Below, piece after piece: positions 43,075 to 53,203 of a stretch of DNA of 53,562 bases (the first letter of the stretch is position 1; the number at the start of each line of letters is the position of its first letter). Made by a program: the position numbers and the translations under genes. Source of the stretch: Leptospira sp. (GTDB taxonomy: Bacteria; Spirochaetota; Leptospiria; Leptospirales; Leptospiraceae); NCBI GenBank assembly GCA_002786225.1, contig PEQN01000020.1, positions 1 through 53,562 of the forward strand, written 5' to 3'. Under the pieces are notes generated by a model, which worked only from the letters and a program-made list of their open reading frames with translations, was not told the origin of the DNA and did not search any database.

Positions 43075-43983
43075 AATTTTTAATTGGGCCAAATCCTCTG
43101 GTCTGAAAAGATTTTGCCCTTTACCAAAAACTATCCAACTCTCAGACTTAGGTGGGTTGGTTTCTTGGCTGGCTAAAATTTCTTGAATAAGGTAAGTTTT
43201 AATCAGCTTGTAGCTGTGGTGGTATTTTTCACGAGAGGCAAGTACAAAGGCTGAATCACCTTCTTCATTCAACAGAGTGCAATCTACCTTTTTTGAAATA
43301 AGAAATTCTATGACTTGTGTTGCATCATTTTCGCAAGCATAATGCAAACAGGTATTGCCCGAATTATCTCTTAAGTTCCAATCTAGATCGGGAAATTTCT
43401 GATTGATGGACTTACATATTGCAACTTGATCATGTTCACAGAGTGTGTGCAAGGGGGAAATCTTCTCAGATGCAACTCTATGCAGTAAGTCAGGTGCAAC
43501 ATTTAATATCTGTTCAATGATATCTTTTTCGCCTAAGGAACAGGCAAGGTGAAGAATCGTTCTGCCCTCATCGTCTAAATTGATAAGGCTTTCATAATTG
43601 GCTAGAGGTAGTAAATCAAGAAACCAATCCGATTCATTAGATTCTAGAACTTTTTGTAAGAAATTCTTTCCTGATTTTTCCCTAGGGAAGAAAGTTTCTT
43701 TTGGAAGAGAACTTTTGCATAGCTGAAAAAGTTCATCCGATCTTTTCTCAAGTAGTATAGACCAAGCACTATTTCCATCCTGGTTCAGTTCTAAGGGACT
43801 GGAACCGAATTCGATGAGAAGTCTAGTAATCTCTGGGCTGGAAGTCTTAATTGCCCAGTAGAGTGCAGTGCATCCATATTTATCTTTTGGTAGTGCTTCC
43901 TTTGGACTTTGACTTTTTAGATACTGATTTACTCTTTCGAGGTTGTTCTGCCAAATTAGCGGAATTAGTTCTTCCTTTTCCAT
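43069..43983 (-). CDS. Ankyrin-repeat protein
   Basis: The 304-residue protein is built of about seven ankyrin repeats. Clear ones are [42 protein letters not shown] (both quoted near their cores) and [21 protein letters not shown]. No signal peptide is visible, so it is probably cytosolic and binds a protein partner. Its ATG lies 104 bp inside the 3' end of the upstream GMC oxidoreductase gene in another frame. Its 3' end overlaps the convergent peroxidase gene by 6 bp. The N-terminus [16 protein letters not shown] is already ankyrin-like, so the overlapping start looks real. Confidence 0.82.
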   Translation of the reverse strand: MEKEELIPLIWQNNLERVNQYLKSQSPKEALPKDKYGCTALYWAIKTSSPEITRLLIEFGSSPLELNQDGNSAWSILLEKRSDELFQLCKSSLPKETFFPREKSGKNFLQKVLESNESDWFLDLLPLANYESLINLDDEGRTILHLACSLGEKDIIEQILNVAPDLLHRVASEKISPLHTLCEHDQVAICKSINQKFPDLDWNLRDNSGNTCLHYACENDATQVIEFLISKKVDCTLLNEEGDSAFVLASREKYHHSYKLIKTYLIQEILASQETNPPKSESWIVFGKGQNLFRPEDLAQLKIL

Positions 43984-45691
43984 GGAATACTATGGAATCT
44001 ATACCTTGTTTTTTTTCAAATCCAAAAACAATGGGCGTCGAGCCTGGTTTAGTTGGAATAAAACTCATTGCTCTTTCTGTAAGAGCTGTTATAGTTAGGC
44101 TTGGATTGACTCCAAGATTTACAGTAATCACTGAAGCATCGCATACTCTTAGATTCTCATAACCGTGCACTTTGTTCTGAAAATCAATAACTCCTTCTTC
44201 GGGAGTATTTCCTACTATGCAACCTCCCATGATATGACCAGTGATAGGTGCATCGAGAACAACATCAGTAATGGAGGACCTAGGAATTCCACCAGTGATC
44301 CTTGCTAGTACTTTTCCAAATTCATTTGCTATGGGTATATAGGTTGGAGTTCTTTCTCCTGAAGAAAGTGCTGATGTCATTGATTTTGTAAAAGGCCAAA
44401 TGATTCTTCTTCTCCTAATAAGTTTTACAGAATTGTCTACGGTTTGCATTACTAGAAGAATTATAGATTTTTGAGCAAGACCAAATGGATTGGAAGCTTT
44501 TAGGAAATAAATGGGTCTTGACACAATAGTCCATAGCCACTTAGCCCAGCGAGGTATACTTCCTCCTCCATCTACAAAGGCAGATCCCATGAGCCCAAAG
44601 AAATCGGATCCTTTTGAATAGCGAACTGGTTCAATATGAGTATTTTCATCTGGGTGAACCGAGGAAGTAATTGCAATTCCTTTGGAATAGTCAACGTCTT
44701 TACCGTACACAGTGATCGGTAGAATTGTTTCTGAATTGGTACGAACTACGTCGCCAAGCTTAGCAGAGAGGTTGATAAGCTTTCCTTCTTGTTGCATTTT
44801 GGTTAGAAGTCCAACAGAACCCATAACTGATGCAGAAAGGATTACAGATTTTGCACGAAGAGTTTTCTTGGGAAATCCAAACCATCCCGTCGTTGATTCT
44901 GTGTTAACCTCATATCCAAATTCTCCTTTCTGAGATGGATCTTTCTCACCATTTTCATTCAAAGGAACGAGCTCCACTGCTTTGGTCTCTGGATATACAA
45001 CTGCTCCCAGCTTTTCTGCAAAAAATAAATAGTTCTTATCCAAAGTATTCTTTGCCTTGAATCTACATCCCACCATGCATCCACCACAGAAGTTACACGG
45101 ATTTCTTTCAGGTCCTTCTCCACCAAAGTAAGGATCTCCATGGATTGCTTTTTGTTTCTTCTGATTCGTTCCAAAATAGATTCCAACTGGAGTCTTTCGG
45201 AAGGTATCTTCTTTACCAAATTCTTTGGCGGCTTGCAGAAGGAAATGGTCTGGTTCCCATAGTTTAGGATTTTCCTCAACACCTAGCATGATTTTGGCGA
45301 CATTATAAAAAGGAAGCAATGATTTCTCCCCACCCATTTGGGAATAGGTTGGACTTTTGAAAAATTTCTCACCTGGAACATACAAGGTGCATGCATATAC
45401 CAATGAGCCACCACCAACTCCTGATCCACTTACCAACATAAAATCATTCAGGAGATTGATTCTTTGGATTCCATAACAGAATAATTTGGGCATCCAAAGG
45501 TATTTTCTAAGCGACCAATTGGTCTTAGGGAAGTCTTCCGATTTCCAACGCTTTCCAGATTCAATAACAGCCACGGAATATCCTTTCTGAGCCAAACGCA
45601 TAGCAGAGACAGATCCTCCAAATCCAGAACCAATAATAATAAAGTCATAATCATATTGAACCGATGAGCTATTGTTAGTTGAATTCTTCAT
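43880..45691 (-). CDS. GMC-family oxidoreductase (cholesterol-oxidase-like)
   Basis: The 603-residue protein has an N-terminal Rossmann FAD-binding motif, [20 protein letters not shown] (about 15-34). A Cys-rich segment, [19 protein letters not shown] (about 198-216), is typical of one GMC subgroup. The C-terminal GMC_oxred_C part includes [16 protein letters not shown] and the active-site region [20 protein letters not shown] (about 518-537). No signal peptide. It oxidises an alcohol, perhaps a sterol or lipid. The last about 65 residues are an unusual extension ending [20 protein letters not shown], which overlaps the ankyrin gene. Divergent from the flavin monooxygenase. Confidence 0.85.
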   Translation of the reverse strand: MKNSTNNSSSVQYDYDFIIIGSGFGGSVSAMRLAQKGYSVAVIESGKRWKSEDFPKTNWSLRKYLWMPKLFCYGIQRINLLNDFMLVSGSGVGGGSLVYACTLYVPGEKFFKSPTYSQMGGEKSLLPFYNVAKIMLGVEENPKLWEPDHFLLQAAKEFGKEDTFRKTPVGIYFGTNQKKQKAIHGDPYFGGEGPERNPCNFCGGCMVGCRFKAKNTLDKNYLFFAEKLGAVVYPETKAVELVPLNENGEKDPSQKGEFGYEVNTESTTGWFGFPKKTLRAKSVILSASVMGSVGLLTKMQQEGKLINLSAKLGDVVRTNSETILPITVYGKDVDYSKGIAITSSVHPDENTHIEPVRYSKGSDFFGLMGSAFVDGGGSIPRWAKWLWTIVSRPIYFLKASNPFGLAQKSIILLVMQTVDNSVKLIRRRRIIWPFTKSMTSALSSGERTPTYIPIANEFGKVLARITGGIPRSSITDVVLDAPITGHIMGGCIVGNTPEEGVIDFQNKVHGYENLRVCDASVITVNLGVNPSLTITALTERAMSFIPTKPGSTPIVFGFEKKQGIDSIVFHGKGRTNSANLAEQPRKSKSVSKKSKSKGSTTKR

Positions 45692-45840
45692 TTTGTTACC
45701 ATAGATAAGAGTTTTTCTATTTTTAGAATCAATTCAAGTTGTTGTAAAATAGAATTTTAAGATTTTATTTTTTTTATGAATTTTGTAAATTCTAATTGAT
45801 GATTCCAACCTTGTATGAAACAATCATAGGAAATTATCAT

Positions 45841-45870
45841 TTAAATTCGTTCAAGAAAGAACGAGTTTAA
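45841..45870. promoter_or_regulatory. 12-bp-arm dyad upstream of the flavin monooxygenase
   Basis: TTAAATTCGTTC (45841-45852) and GAACGAGTTTAA (45859-45870) are reverse complements at 11 of 12 positions, with a 6-bp spacer. It ends about 14 bp before the AAGGA ribosome site of the monooxygenase gene, in the intergenic space between two divergent flavoenzyme genes. Size and symmetry fit a TetR-type operator. Confidence 0.5.
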
Positions 45871-45897
45871 TATTAAGTTCTTTTAAGGATGAATGCT

Positions 45898-47379
45898 ATG
45901 TCTCAACTTCCCAAGGTTTGTGTTATTGGTGCTGGCTCCAGCGGAATTACGATTATTAAATCTCTACAAGACAAAGGGATTCCCTTTGATTGTTATGAAA
46001 AAGGCTCTGATGTTGGTGGGAATTGGCGCTATAAGAACGACAATGGGATGAGTAATATTTATAAGTCACTTCATATCAACACTCATAGAGACCGTATGGA
46101 ATATAGGGATTATCCTATGCCTGATTCTTACCCTGACTATCCGAATCATACTCCCATTTTCAATTACTTTAAGGATTATGTTGATCATTTTGGTCTTAGG
46201 GATAAGATCCAATTTCGAAATGGAGTTGTGAAGGCTGAATTTACAGAAGATGGTGTCTGGAAAGTGCAAACAGAACGTTCGGGAATTCATTATTATGATG
46301 CCTTAATAGTTGCTAATGGTCACCACTGGAGTCCAAGATTGCCTAGCCCTGCATTCCAAGGGAAATTTAATGGCAAAGAAATGCATGCCCATGACTATGT
46401 GAGTCCAACAGAACCATTGAATCTTATCAATAAAAATGTTGTTATCCTTGGAATGGGCAATTCTGCTATGGATATATCAGTAGAACTTTCTCGACCTGGT
46501 ATTGCGAACAAAGTGTATCTTGCAGCTAGAAGGGGAGCCTATGTTATTCCTAATTATCTTTTCGGTAAACCATTAGATAAGCTAACGGAGAAGATTCCCC
46601 CTTGGATACCAATGCCTATTGCTCAATTTTTTGCAAATCTACTGATACGCTATGGTGTTGGTAAGATGGAGGATTTTGGCTTACCTAAACCAGATCATAA
46701 ATTTGGATCTGCTCACCCAACTATCTCTCAGGATTTACTTGTTCGATTGGGAAGAGGAGACATTATTCCAAAACCAAACATTGATAAGTTTAATGGTAAG
46801 CTGGTTGAATTCACTGATGGAACTTCTGTAGAAGCGGATGTGGTGATTTATTGCACTGGATATGATGTAAAATTTCCCTTCTTCGATGAAAGTTTTCTTT
46901 CTGCTAAGGAGAATTACCTTCCTCTTTTCTTTAGAATGATTCAGCCTGATCGGAAGAATTTATTTTTTGTTGGTTTGATGCAACCACTGGGCGCAGTAAT
47001 GCCACTTGCTGAGTTCCAGGGCAAGTGGATAGCAGAATACCTAACTGGTGAATATGAATTTCCTTCCGAAAAAGAGATGCGTGATTGGATCGAAGACGAT
47101 GAAAATACGATGAGGAAAAGATATGTCAATTCAGCAAGACATACCATGCAAGTTGACTTTGATGTATTCCTTTGGAAGATGAAGCGGGAGCTCAAGAAAG
47201 GTAGAAAAAGGACGAAAGGTACGCTTCCCATTGAAGCTAAAGCTAGTCAATATGCAAGTGAGAAGGTGAAGCAAACTAAATCCAAGCTATCTAAACAAGG
47301 CAGCGCAACCAAGTCCTCGAAAATGCTAAATTCAGGAAAATCTAAAGTTGCTAAGGCAAAACCAAAGGTAAGATCATAA
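45898..47379 (+). CDS. Flavin-containing monooxygenase (FMO/Baeyer-Villiger type)
   Basis: From the ATG at 45898 the protein has 493 residues; AAGGA lies about 8 nt upstream, and the ATG at 45889 is too close to it. FAD motif VCVIGAGSSGITIIKSL (about 7-23) is followed by VGGNWRYKNDNG. The FMO identifying region is seen as LIVANGHHWSPRLP (about 135-148). The NADP motif is VVILGMGNSAMDISVEL (about 180-196). It oxygenates N-, S- or ketone-containing substrates using NADPH and O2. The C-terminus (about 440-493) is Lys/Ser-rich (KSKLSKQGSATKSSKM), like the tail of the neighbouring GMC enzyme. Confidence 0.87.
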   Translation: MSQLPKVCVIGAGSSGITIIKSLQDKGIPFDCYEKGSDVGGNWRYKNDNGMSNIYKSLHINTHRDRMEYRDYPMPDSYPDYPNHTPIFNYFKDYVDHFGLRDKIQFRNGVVKAEFTEDGVWKVQTERSGIHYYDALIVANGHHWSPRLPSPAFQGKFNGKEMHAHDYVSPTEPLNLINKNVVILGMGNSAMDISVELSRPGIANKVYLAARRGAYVIPNYLFGKPLDKLTEKIPPWIPMPIAQFFANLLIRYGVGKMEDFGLPKPDHKFGSAHPTISQDLLVRLGRGDIIPKPNIDKFNGKLVEFTDGTSVEADVVIYCTGYDVKFPFFDESFLSAKENYLPLFFRMIQPDRKNLFFVGLMQPLGAVMPLAEFQGKWIAEYLTGEYEFPSEKEMRDWIEDDENTMRKRYVNSARHTMQVDFDVFLWKMKRELKKGRKRTKGTLPIEAKASQYASEKVKQTKSKLSKQGSATKSSKMLNSGKSKVAKAKPKVRS

Positions 47380-47413
47380 ATCTTAAATATAGTAATTACT
47401 TTATAAAATTAGA

Positions 47414-48091
47414 ATGTTTTACTTTAGAATTTTTTTAATTGGATTATTAGCTTTATCTATAGGGAATTGTTACTCCACGGATTTCTATAGAATTCAGATT
47501 TATGAGATTCTTTGCCAAGATTGTGGAGCTTCCGAATTAGATTGTAAGGTGATTTTGTCTAATGATCCATCTATACAAGAATCAGTTTTGGATTTTCCAG
47601 TAGGGAAAAAAAACGGAGAAGGATTTTATATCGCACAACATTTTGCAGAAATCAACCCTAGATTTAGAAATCGTTATCATCTGGGAGAAGATTGGAATTA
47701 TATTGGTGGTGGAGATACAGATTTTGGAGCACCTGTGTATAGCATAGGTAGAGGTATTGTTAGTATGACCAAAGATCTTGGGGGCGGTTGGGGTAAGGTA
47801 ATTCGGATCTGTCATAGTTTTACCAAAGAAGCTTCCCAAAAGCTTGGATATGAATTCGTGGAAAGTATCTATGCTCATTTATCTGAGTTCCATGTTGCAA
47901 CAGGAGATAAGGTCGAAAGAGGAAGGTGGCTTGGATCTATAGGTAATTCGAACCAAGCCTATCCATCCCATTTGCATTTTGAAATTAGGAATATTTTAGG
48001 TAAAGATTTAGGTGGTGGTTATGAAAGCGAAATTCCCGCATATTTAATAAAGCCATCTCATGTTATTCAAAGCTTACATACATTAAGGTAA
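47414..48091 (+). CDS. M23 (LytM) peptidase lipoprotein
   Basis: The 225-residue protein has a signal sequence LIGLLALSIGNC with lipobox Cys at about 19. The LytM domain (about 85-205) has the zinc ligands in YHLGEDWN (His and Asp), YAHLSEF and HLHFEIR. Members cut peptide crosslinks in peptidoglycan or act as hydrolase activators when residues are lost; all ligands appear present here. Two or three Cys in the N-terminal part (ILCQDCGASELDC) suggest a disulfide. It is 34 bp downstream of the monooxygenase gene. Confidence 0.85.
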   Translation: MFYFRIFLIGLLALSIGNCYSTDFYRIQIYEILCQDCGASELDCKVILSNDPSIQESVLDFPVGKKNGEGFYIAQHFAEINPRFRNRYHLGEDWNYIGGGDTDFGAPVYSIGRGIVSMTKDLGGGWGKVIRICHSFTKEASQKLGYEFVESIYAHLSEFHVATGDKVERGRWLGSIGNSNQAYPSHLHFEIRNILGKDLGGGYESEIPAYLIKPSHVIQSLHTLR

Positions 48092-48337
48092 AAAGAAACT
48101 GAATGACGTGTTTTAGAAAACAATGAAAATCAAAGCAAGTGACTCAATCTTCTTGTATTCTTTTTTATTAAAAATTTATTACAATTTGATATATAAATTA
48201 CCAAATTTTATAAAGTTTAAGCATTGCATAATATTTCTTAATTTAAGGTTCTTCTCGACAGTCATGCACTTGATTTAAAGATAGACAAGAAGAGATGAAA
48301 AATTAAATTTTATTTTCTCTAAGCAAAAGAGGTATTT

Positions 48338-48649
48338 ATGAAATCATCCTTATATCGTCCAGTAGTCTCACCAGTTTCCTTGAAGACAGAAGTCCTACCA
48401 AATCCACCCAAACATTTGGAAATTTCTACTAGGGGAATGATTTTTCAAAGTGAAGATCCAATCGAAGCTGGAACAACTTTAAATGCTACAATAAATACTG
48501 TTAGTATGACAGGCTCTTTAGAATGCACAGTGAAAGTCTTAAAATGCCAATCATCAACAGATGGGAATGGATATGATGTCTATGCTAATTTTTATGGATT
48601 AGATCATGAGACTGAAAATGAAATTCTTGAATTTATTAGTAAGACATAG
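48338..48649 (+). CDS. PilZ-like domain protein
   Basis: A 103-residue protein with a beta-rich pattern. The segment LEISTRGMIFQSEDPIEAGTTLNATI (quoted in part: ISTRGMIFQSEDPIEAG, about 28-44) resembles the second PilZ motif (D/NxSxxG) with its following strands. The N-terminal RxxxR motif needed for c-di-GMP binding is not seen, so it may be a non-binding PilZ protein. GAGGT about 6 nt upstream supports the ATG. It lies alone between the M23 peptidase and the convergent ABC-F gene, whose stop is 8 bp away. Confidence 0.6.
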   Translation: MKSSLYRPVVSPVSLKTEVLPNPPKHLEISTRGMIFQSEDPIEAGTTLNATINTVSMTGSLECTVKVLKCQSSTDGNGYDVYANFYGLDHETENEILEFISKT

Positions 48650-48657
48650 TTTCTAAT

Positions 48658-50154
48658 TTAGATTGATTCGTCTGACCAACCTACATCTTTTAGGAACTCG
48701 TCGTATCCACCATCATATATTTTAATTTCATCATTATCAAATACAATGAGTTTTGTAGCTACGGTTCTTAGGTGCATTTCATTGTGAGTCACCATAATTA
48801 CAGTTCCATCAAAGCCGTCGATTGCTTCCATAAGAGAATCACAAGACTGCATATCTAAATGGTTAGTCGGTTCATCTAAGAATAGCAAGTGAGAAGGAGT
48901 TACAAGAATTTTACCCAGTAAAACTCTACTTTTCTCACCACCTGAAAGAACTTTTATTTTCTTAAGAGCTGTATCACCTGAAAACATCAGCCCACCTGCT
49001 ATCGTTCTTGCCTTATTCTCATTGCATGATGGATCTGCTGATTTTATCTCTTCTACTATTGAGTTTGACTCATTTAAGTCGAGTTTGTTGGTTTGACCAA
49101 AGTATCCTTCTTTGAGAATTGGATGCTTTTTGATAGAGCCAGCTGATGGTTGAAGTTCTCCAGCTAACAATTTGAGTAGAGTAGATTTCCCCTTACCATT
49201 TTTACCTATGATACAGATTCGTTCACCAGAACCAACAGATATAGAAAAATCTTTTATTAGAAAGGGTTCCTTGCCTGTATAAGAGAAGGATATATTTTCA
49301 GCCGACATCATCTGGTTAGCCGCAAAAGGTAAACTATTGAAGTATAATTCTAAATCATCAATGGCTTCAAGGGCTTTCATCTCGCCTTGCTTCTCAAGTT
49401 TCTTTACTCTTGATTGAGCTCTACTTGCAAAACTTGCTTTCGCTTTAAATTTTGCTATGAAAATTTCTTCTTGTTTGCGTTTCTTAGCTTCATTAATGCG
49501 AGTCTTCTCATAAATCTCTTCGGATTGATTGATTTGAGTGTAGAGCTTTTCTGTATCGCCTTCCACTTTGATTGCTTTAGTTCTATGAATTGCTACTATG
49601 TGGGTAGATACTTTGTCCATAAATGATCTATCGTGAGTTATTAGTACAATTTCACCTTCCCATTCTTTGAGAAATTCTTCTAACCAACGGATAGTAACAA
49701 TATCCAAATAGTTGTTAGGTTCATCCAACATAAGCATATCTGGATTTGAGACCAAAAGTTTCGCAAGATTCATGCGAATTTGGTATCCACCTGAAAACTC
49801 ATTAGGTGATCTCTCCATATCTTTTTCTTGGAATCCAAGACCAAATAAAATTCTTTCCACTTGCCATGTTTCGTATTCTTCCCCTTCTGGAAGACCCAGA
49901 GCACATTCTTCTAATACAGTTGGCTTTGTGAAGTTTAAATGCTGTTGCAAATGGCCAATACGATATCCTTTGGGTATTACAATATTTCCAGAGTCTGCTT
50001 CTGTATCTCCAAGAATAAGATGGAAGAGGGTAGACTTACCATGACCATTTCTTCCAACGATTCCAACTCTTTCTCCACGGTTTATGCTAAGACTCAAATC
50101 ATCGAAAAGAACCTGGCTGCCATAAGATTTATTTAATCCAGCAATTTTTATCAT
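48658..50154 (-). CDS. ABC-F family ATPase
   Basis: The 498-residue protein has two ABC ATPase domains and no membrane segments. Walker A motifs are [10 protein letters not shown] (about 35-44) and [10 protein letters not shown] (about 318-327). Signatures are [15 protein letters not shown] and [15 protein letters not shown], and Walker B motifs are [12 protein letters not shown] and [12 protein letters not shown]. The linker (about 200-260) is charged and helical, as in ABC-F translation factors. Such proteins act on the ribosome E site; the subfamily (YbiT/Uup/EttA) is not settled. Its start overlaps the MutS-like stop by 4 bp. It is last in a three-gene coupled operon. Confidence 0.9.
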   Translation of the reverse strand: MIKIAGLNKSYGSQVLFDDLSLSINRGERVGIVGRNGHGKSTLFHLILGDTEADSGNIVIPKGYRIGHLQQHLNFTKPTVLEECALGLPEGEEYETWQVERILFGLGFQEKDMERSPNEFSGGYQIRMNLAKLLVSNPDMLMLDEPNNYLDIVTIRWLEEFLKEWEGEIVLITHDRSFMDKVSTHIVAIHRTKAIKVEGDTEKLYTQINQSEEIYEKTRINEAKKRKQEEIFIAKFKAKASFASRAQSRVKKLEKQGEMKALEAIDDLELYFNSLPFAANQMMSAENISFSYTGKEPFLIKDFSISVGSGERICIIGKNGKGKSTLLKLLAGELQPSAGSIKKHPILKEGYFGQTNKLDLNESNSIVEEIKSADPSCNENKARTIAGGLMFSGDTALKKIKVLSGGEKSRVLLGKILVTPSHLLFLDEPTNHLDMQSCDSLMEAIDGFDGTVIMVTHNEMHLRTVATKLIVFDNDEIKIYDGGYDEFLKDVGWSDESI

Positions 50155-51902
50155 ACAATAACTCCTTCTCTTTTCAAAATGAAAAGTGCATTGGTAGTTG
50201 ATACTACTCCATCTCGAATTTTAAAATCAAAGCTCATTTCATTATTGCTTATAGTTTCAGTAAAATGTCTTAGTTGTAAATTTGGGATCTTTGCAAGTTC
50301 TAAATCATGGGTTGTACAAAGTGTAAATGTATTCTTTCCTTGCAGATTCTTAAGGATGGCTTCACTTGCCAGATACCTTTCTTTTGTATTCGTTCCTTTA
50401 AGAATTTCATCAAGTAGTATAAGTATAGGTTGTGTGTTCGATTTTAAAATTTTAAAGATGTCACCTAACCTTTTCGCCTCCGCATAGAAAAGGGAAATAC
50501 CTTCTGTTAAAGAATCTTGGTTTCTGAGTGAGCAAGTAATCTTCATAGAGGGTAACTTGAAATTTTTCCCTAGGATTGGGCCACCACAAAGTGCAAAAAG
50601 TATGTTGATACCTACAGTTCTCATAAAAGTAGTCTTACCTGCCATATTGGATCCAGTGATTAGAAGAACTTCTCCTTTAGAAAAGTTCTGCAATGGATTA
50701 GAAATTGAATTTTGGGATTGCAACAAGGGATGAGAGAGCTCTTCGGCTTCCATGTATGAAAGATTATCATCAAGAATTGGAAAATTCCAGGCAGTATTCA
50801 TAAAAGATAAATGTATGAATGGCAACTGTGAATCAACTTCTTCTAATTTCTGTATCCATTCGTTTCTTGTAATATAGGTTTCATTATTCCATTGTTCCAC
50901 TTTACGAATTTGCCAGAGATCATGAAGATACAAAATGTTCGCAAACAAATGAGGAACGGGAGAATTCCATAATTCACTATAGCTCAATTTGAAGGATCGA
51001 AAAGATTCCTGAATCTCTTTCTTATTCCAAATCTTTAGAACAGAATTTATTTTATGAAGTAATTTTTCTGTCTGCTTGCTTCTAGCTTTAGCAGATTCAA
51101 AAGATTTGAACAATCGGATAGATTCTGCTCTATAGCTAAGAAATAATATTAAATTAAGGATGAGAAAGCTCGCACCAAAGGGTAGAGAAAATATCCAAGA
51201 TCCCATTATTACTATGAAGCTCAAAGCAGATAGAACTGGAAAAACTCGTCTGAGTATATTTCTCTTCTCAAAAAATCGAATCTCTTTTATCTTCCAAGCA
51301 GTTGTTGTCCATTTTTTACCTAAAAAGAATTCCCAATTCTCACTTCCAATTCGTAAGAATTGGTAGGAAAAATACTTTCGATTTGTAAATAATTTAGTGA
51401 ATTCTTGTCTATTATTTATTTCTAAAGATGATTCCTCTTTTCTTCTCAAAAGATTTTGTAAGAATTTATATTCACCTTCTTCTGTACAAGTTGTATCAAT
51501 TAAAGGAAAAATTCCATCTTTATCAAAAATATTTAAATCTTCACAGAAGGCATGAGAGTTTCTTTCTTTTTCTGTAATGGGAAAGCTTCTAAAAAGTTGC
51601 TTAGTACTATTCGTAGAACGGAGAATTTCTCTTTTTAAAAAGGTATAACAATCCTTAAACTGGATTAAAGAAGTTTCATTTAAATTATAGATTCTTATTG
51701 TGAATCCAAATCCTATCACGAACAAAATCACAATTGGAGCGGATATTAGATAAGATAGCTGCGAAAGATAGAGAAGAATGCTCGATAAAAATATACTAGA
51801 AAAAAAACTTAATCTAACTACTGATAACTTAGCTAGCTTGTTTTCTTTTCGGCCAATGATTTTCTGAATTCGATTGGCTCTAGCTTGTAAAATCTGCGTC
51901 AT
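50151..51902 (-). CDS. Membrane-associated MutS-family ATPase
   Basis: The 583-residue protein ends in a MutS domain V ATPase (about 395-580). Walker A is [10 protein letters not shown] (canonical GPNMGGKST) and Walker B is [17 protein letters not shown], followed by the conserved THDLELA. Hydrophobic helices near 28-75 and 225-265 predict membrane association. There is no mismatch-recognition domain I. This form is widespread in Bacteroidetes and spirochaetes as a MutS-like protein of unknown role, so ordinary mismatch repair is unlikely. It overlaps the ABC-F gene and the small upstream gene by 4 bp each. Confidence 0.85.
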   Translation of the reverse strand: MTQILQARANRIQKIIGRKENKLAKLSVVRLSFFSSIFLSSILLYLSQLSYLISAPIVILFVIGFGFTIRIYNLNETSLIQFKDCYTFLKREILRSTNSTKQLFRSFPITEKERNSHAFCEDLNIFDKDGIFPLIDTTCTEEGEYKFLQNLLRRKEESSLEINNRQEFTKLFTNRKYFSYQFLRIGSENWEFFLGKKWTTTAWKIKEIRFFEKRNILRRVFPVLSALSFIVIMGSWIFSLPFGASFLILNLILFLSYRAESIRLFKSFESAKARSKQTEKLLHKINSVLKIWNKKEIQESFRSFKLSYSELWNSPVPHLFANILYLHDLWQIRKVEQWNNETYITRNEWIQKLEEVDSQLPFIHLSFMNTAWNFPILDDNLSYMEAEELSHPLLQSQNSISNPLQNFSKGEVLLITGSNMAGKTTFMRTVGINILFALCGGPILGKNFKLPSMKITCSLRNQDSLTEGISLFYAEAKRLGDIFKILKSNTQPILILLDEILKGTNTKERYLASEAILKNLQGKNTFTLCTTHDLELAKIPNLQLRHFTETISNNEMSFDFKIRDGVVSTTNALFILKREGVIV

Positions 51903-52159
51903 CTAAAAGCAGGACGTGTTGTTAAAGTATTCTCGTAATTCTCAACTTCGCGTTTGTAGATTTCTAAGTCTAGTACGCGGAACAAACTTCCAAAATCATT
52001 GAGTACCCATCTATCCACTAATTTACCTTTTTCTCTGCCTTTGATTTTATCTAGGTAAATTTGACCGAAAAGGTCGGTACCAAATTCATATTTAACGAAT
52101 CTTCCCTTTCGATTTCCAGTATAATTTTCGAGACGTATCTGCATGGTGTTTTCCAACAT
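51899..52159 (-). CDS. Small protein, possibly WGR-like
   Basis: The 86-residue protein contains [20 protein letters not shown] (about 20-39) followed by a basic turn and [16 protein letters not shown]. The beta-strand pattern with a DLFG turn recalls the WGR domain, although the WGR triplet itself is not present. An alternative ATG at 52144 would remove five residues. Its stop overlaps the MutS-like start (ATGA), so it is first in the operon with the MutS-like and ABC-F genes. No family is firmly assigned. Confidence 0.6.
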   Translation of the reverse strand: MLENTMQIRLENYTGNRKGRFVKYEFGTDLFGQIYLDKIKGREKGKLVDRWVLNDFGSLFRVLDLEIYKREVENYENTLTTRPAFR

Positions 52160-52303
52160 ACTTTTTTGATGGAAAAGTACAAGAAAAAAAATAAAAAAGT
52201 GCTTCAGTATTTTGAAAAAACCCCGAACTTAATATTAGGGAAAGGATTCCCTTAACAACACATATAGAAAAGACGTAACAACCAGAGTTGCACGGAGGCC
52301 ACA

Positions 52304-52510
52304 ATGTTTTACGAGAATTTTAATGACGAGCTAGCTAGCTCTTACACCAACAATTCAGATTCCCATATTTCCATAGAAGGAAAGACAATTCTACCCAAGC
52401 TAGGTCTAAAAGCTGGAACGCTACTAGACACCAAGCAAATGAAAAAACTGCACGAAATTCGAAATCGTCACCTAAAAAGCGAACAAATACTATCCTTTAT
52501 GAAGGATTAA
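52304..52510 (+). CDS. Small hypothetical protein
   Basis: A 68-residue hydrophilic protein with CGGAGG about 7 nt upstream of its ATG, a strong ribosome site. The N-terminal half is polar (NDELASSYTNNSDSH), and the C-terminal half is helical and basic (KQMKKLHEIRNRHLKSEQI). No family recognised. It is divergent from the small WGR-like gene, with about 145 bp between starts, and is followed by a good terminator, so it is probably a real single-gene transcript. Confidence 0.65.
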   Translation: MFYENFNDELASSYTNNSDSHISIEGKTILPKLGLKAGTLLDTKQMKKLHEIRNRHLKSEQILSFMKD

Positions 52511-52525
52511 TATTTAAGAAAAAGC

Positions 52526-52569
52526 AGGCACTAGGATTTAAACACAACCTAGTGCCTTTCTTTTTTTTC
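52526..52569 (+). terminator. Rho-independent terminator after the 68-residue gene
   Basis: AGGCACTAGG (52526-52535) and CCTAGTGCCT (52548-52557) form a perfect 10-bp stem with a 12-nt loop, followed by TTCTTTTTTTT. It is the strongest terminator in the window. Confidence 0.92.
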
Positions 52570-52679
52570 CTAGCCTTGAAATCTTCCCTTTAATCTAAAA
52601 ATTATTGCCTAGAATATAGTCTAAAGGCTATATCACTTCAGATTTAGATATTTCATATTTTCAACAAAGGTAAAGATAA

Positions 52680-53096
52680 ATGGTAAATTTAATTCAGGGA
52701 CTCAAAGATATTTGCAATCAAAACAAAGATTTGGTTTTTCTGGATGAATTTCTAGCGGGCTACACTAAATTAACAGAGCGAGAAGATAAGCAACTCAGGT
52801 ATTTCTGCAAAACGGAGCTAAAAGGCATTCAAGATTTAGTAAAGACTTTGGATGGAGCTGATATTTCGGAGATTGATTCTGCTATATCGGGACTATGGTT
52901 TGAATTTCATTCCAAATGGATTCGCTTCAATGCAATCAATAATTACAATGCAGTTATGAACGTAGAAGTAAATCCATTGTATGTGCTTCAATCGGCTTCC
53001 ATTACGTATTTTATATCAAAGATTGAAGAATTCATTGAACCTGATAAATTAGAAAAAATGAAAAAGATTATGACGGACGTTCAGTATTCTTCCTAA
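52680..53096 (+). CDS. Hypothetical helical protein
   Basis: The 138-residue protein is predicted to be mostly helical and has no signal peptide or membrane segment. Segments such as REDKQLRYFCKTELKGIQDL and ITYFISKIEEFIEPDKLEKM are amphipathic. One Cys only. AAAGG lies about 9 nt upstream of the ATG. No family recognised. It is flanked by terminators on both sides, so it is likely expressed alone. Confidence 0.6.
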   Translation: MVNLIQGLKDICNQNKDLVFLDEFLAGYTKLTEREDKQLRYFCKTELKGIQDLVKTLDGADISEIDSAISGLWFEFHSKWIRFNAINNYNAVMNVEVNPLYVLQSASITYFISKIEEFIEPDKLEKMKKIMTDVQYSS

Positions 53097-53143
53097 TGAT
53101 CCTCATTCATCTCTAATTCAAAAATCAAATTTACCATCCATCA

Positions 53144-53176
53144 CAAAAAAACCAGCCTGATTTCTCAAAGCTGGTT
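53144..53176 (-). terminator. Terminator for the reverse-strand TRAP permease gene
   Basis: AACCAGC (53150-53156) and GCTGGTT (53170-53176) form a 7-bp stem. On the reverse strand it is followed by a T-run (AAAAAAA at about 53144-53150 on the forward strand). It lies about 28 bp after the permease stop and may also stop forward transcripts. Confidence 0.75.
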
Positions 53177-53203
53177 TCCTTGCATTAAGAGTAGAAATAT
53201 TTG

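Noticed and set aside
44959..45282. Second reverse-strand frame inside the GMC oxidoreductase gene
   Set aside because: The GMC frame has clear FAD and Cys motifs there; the other frame shows none.
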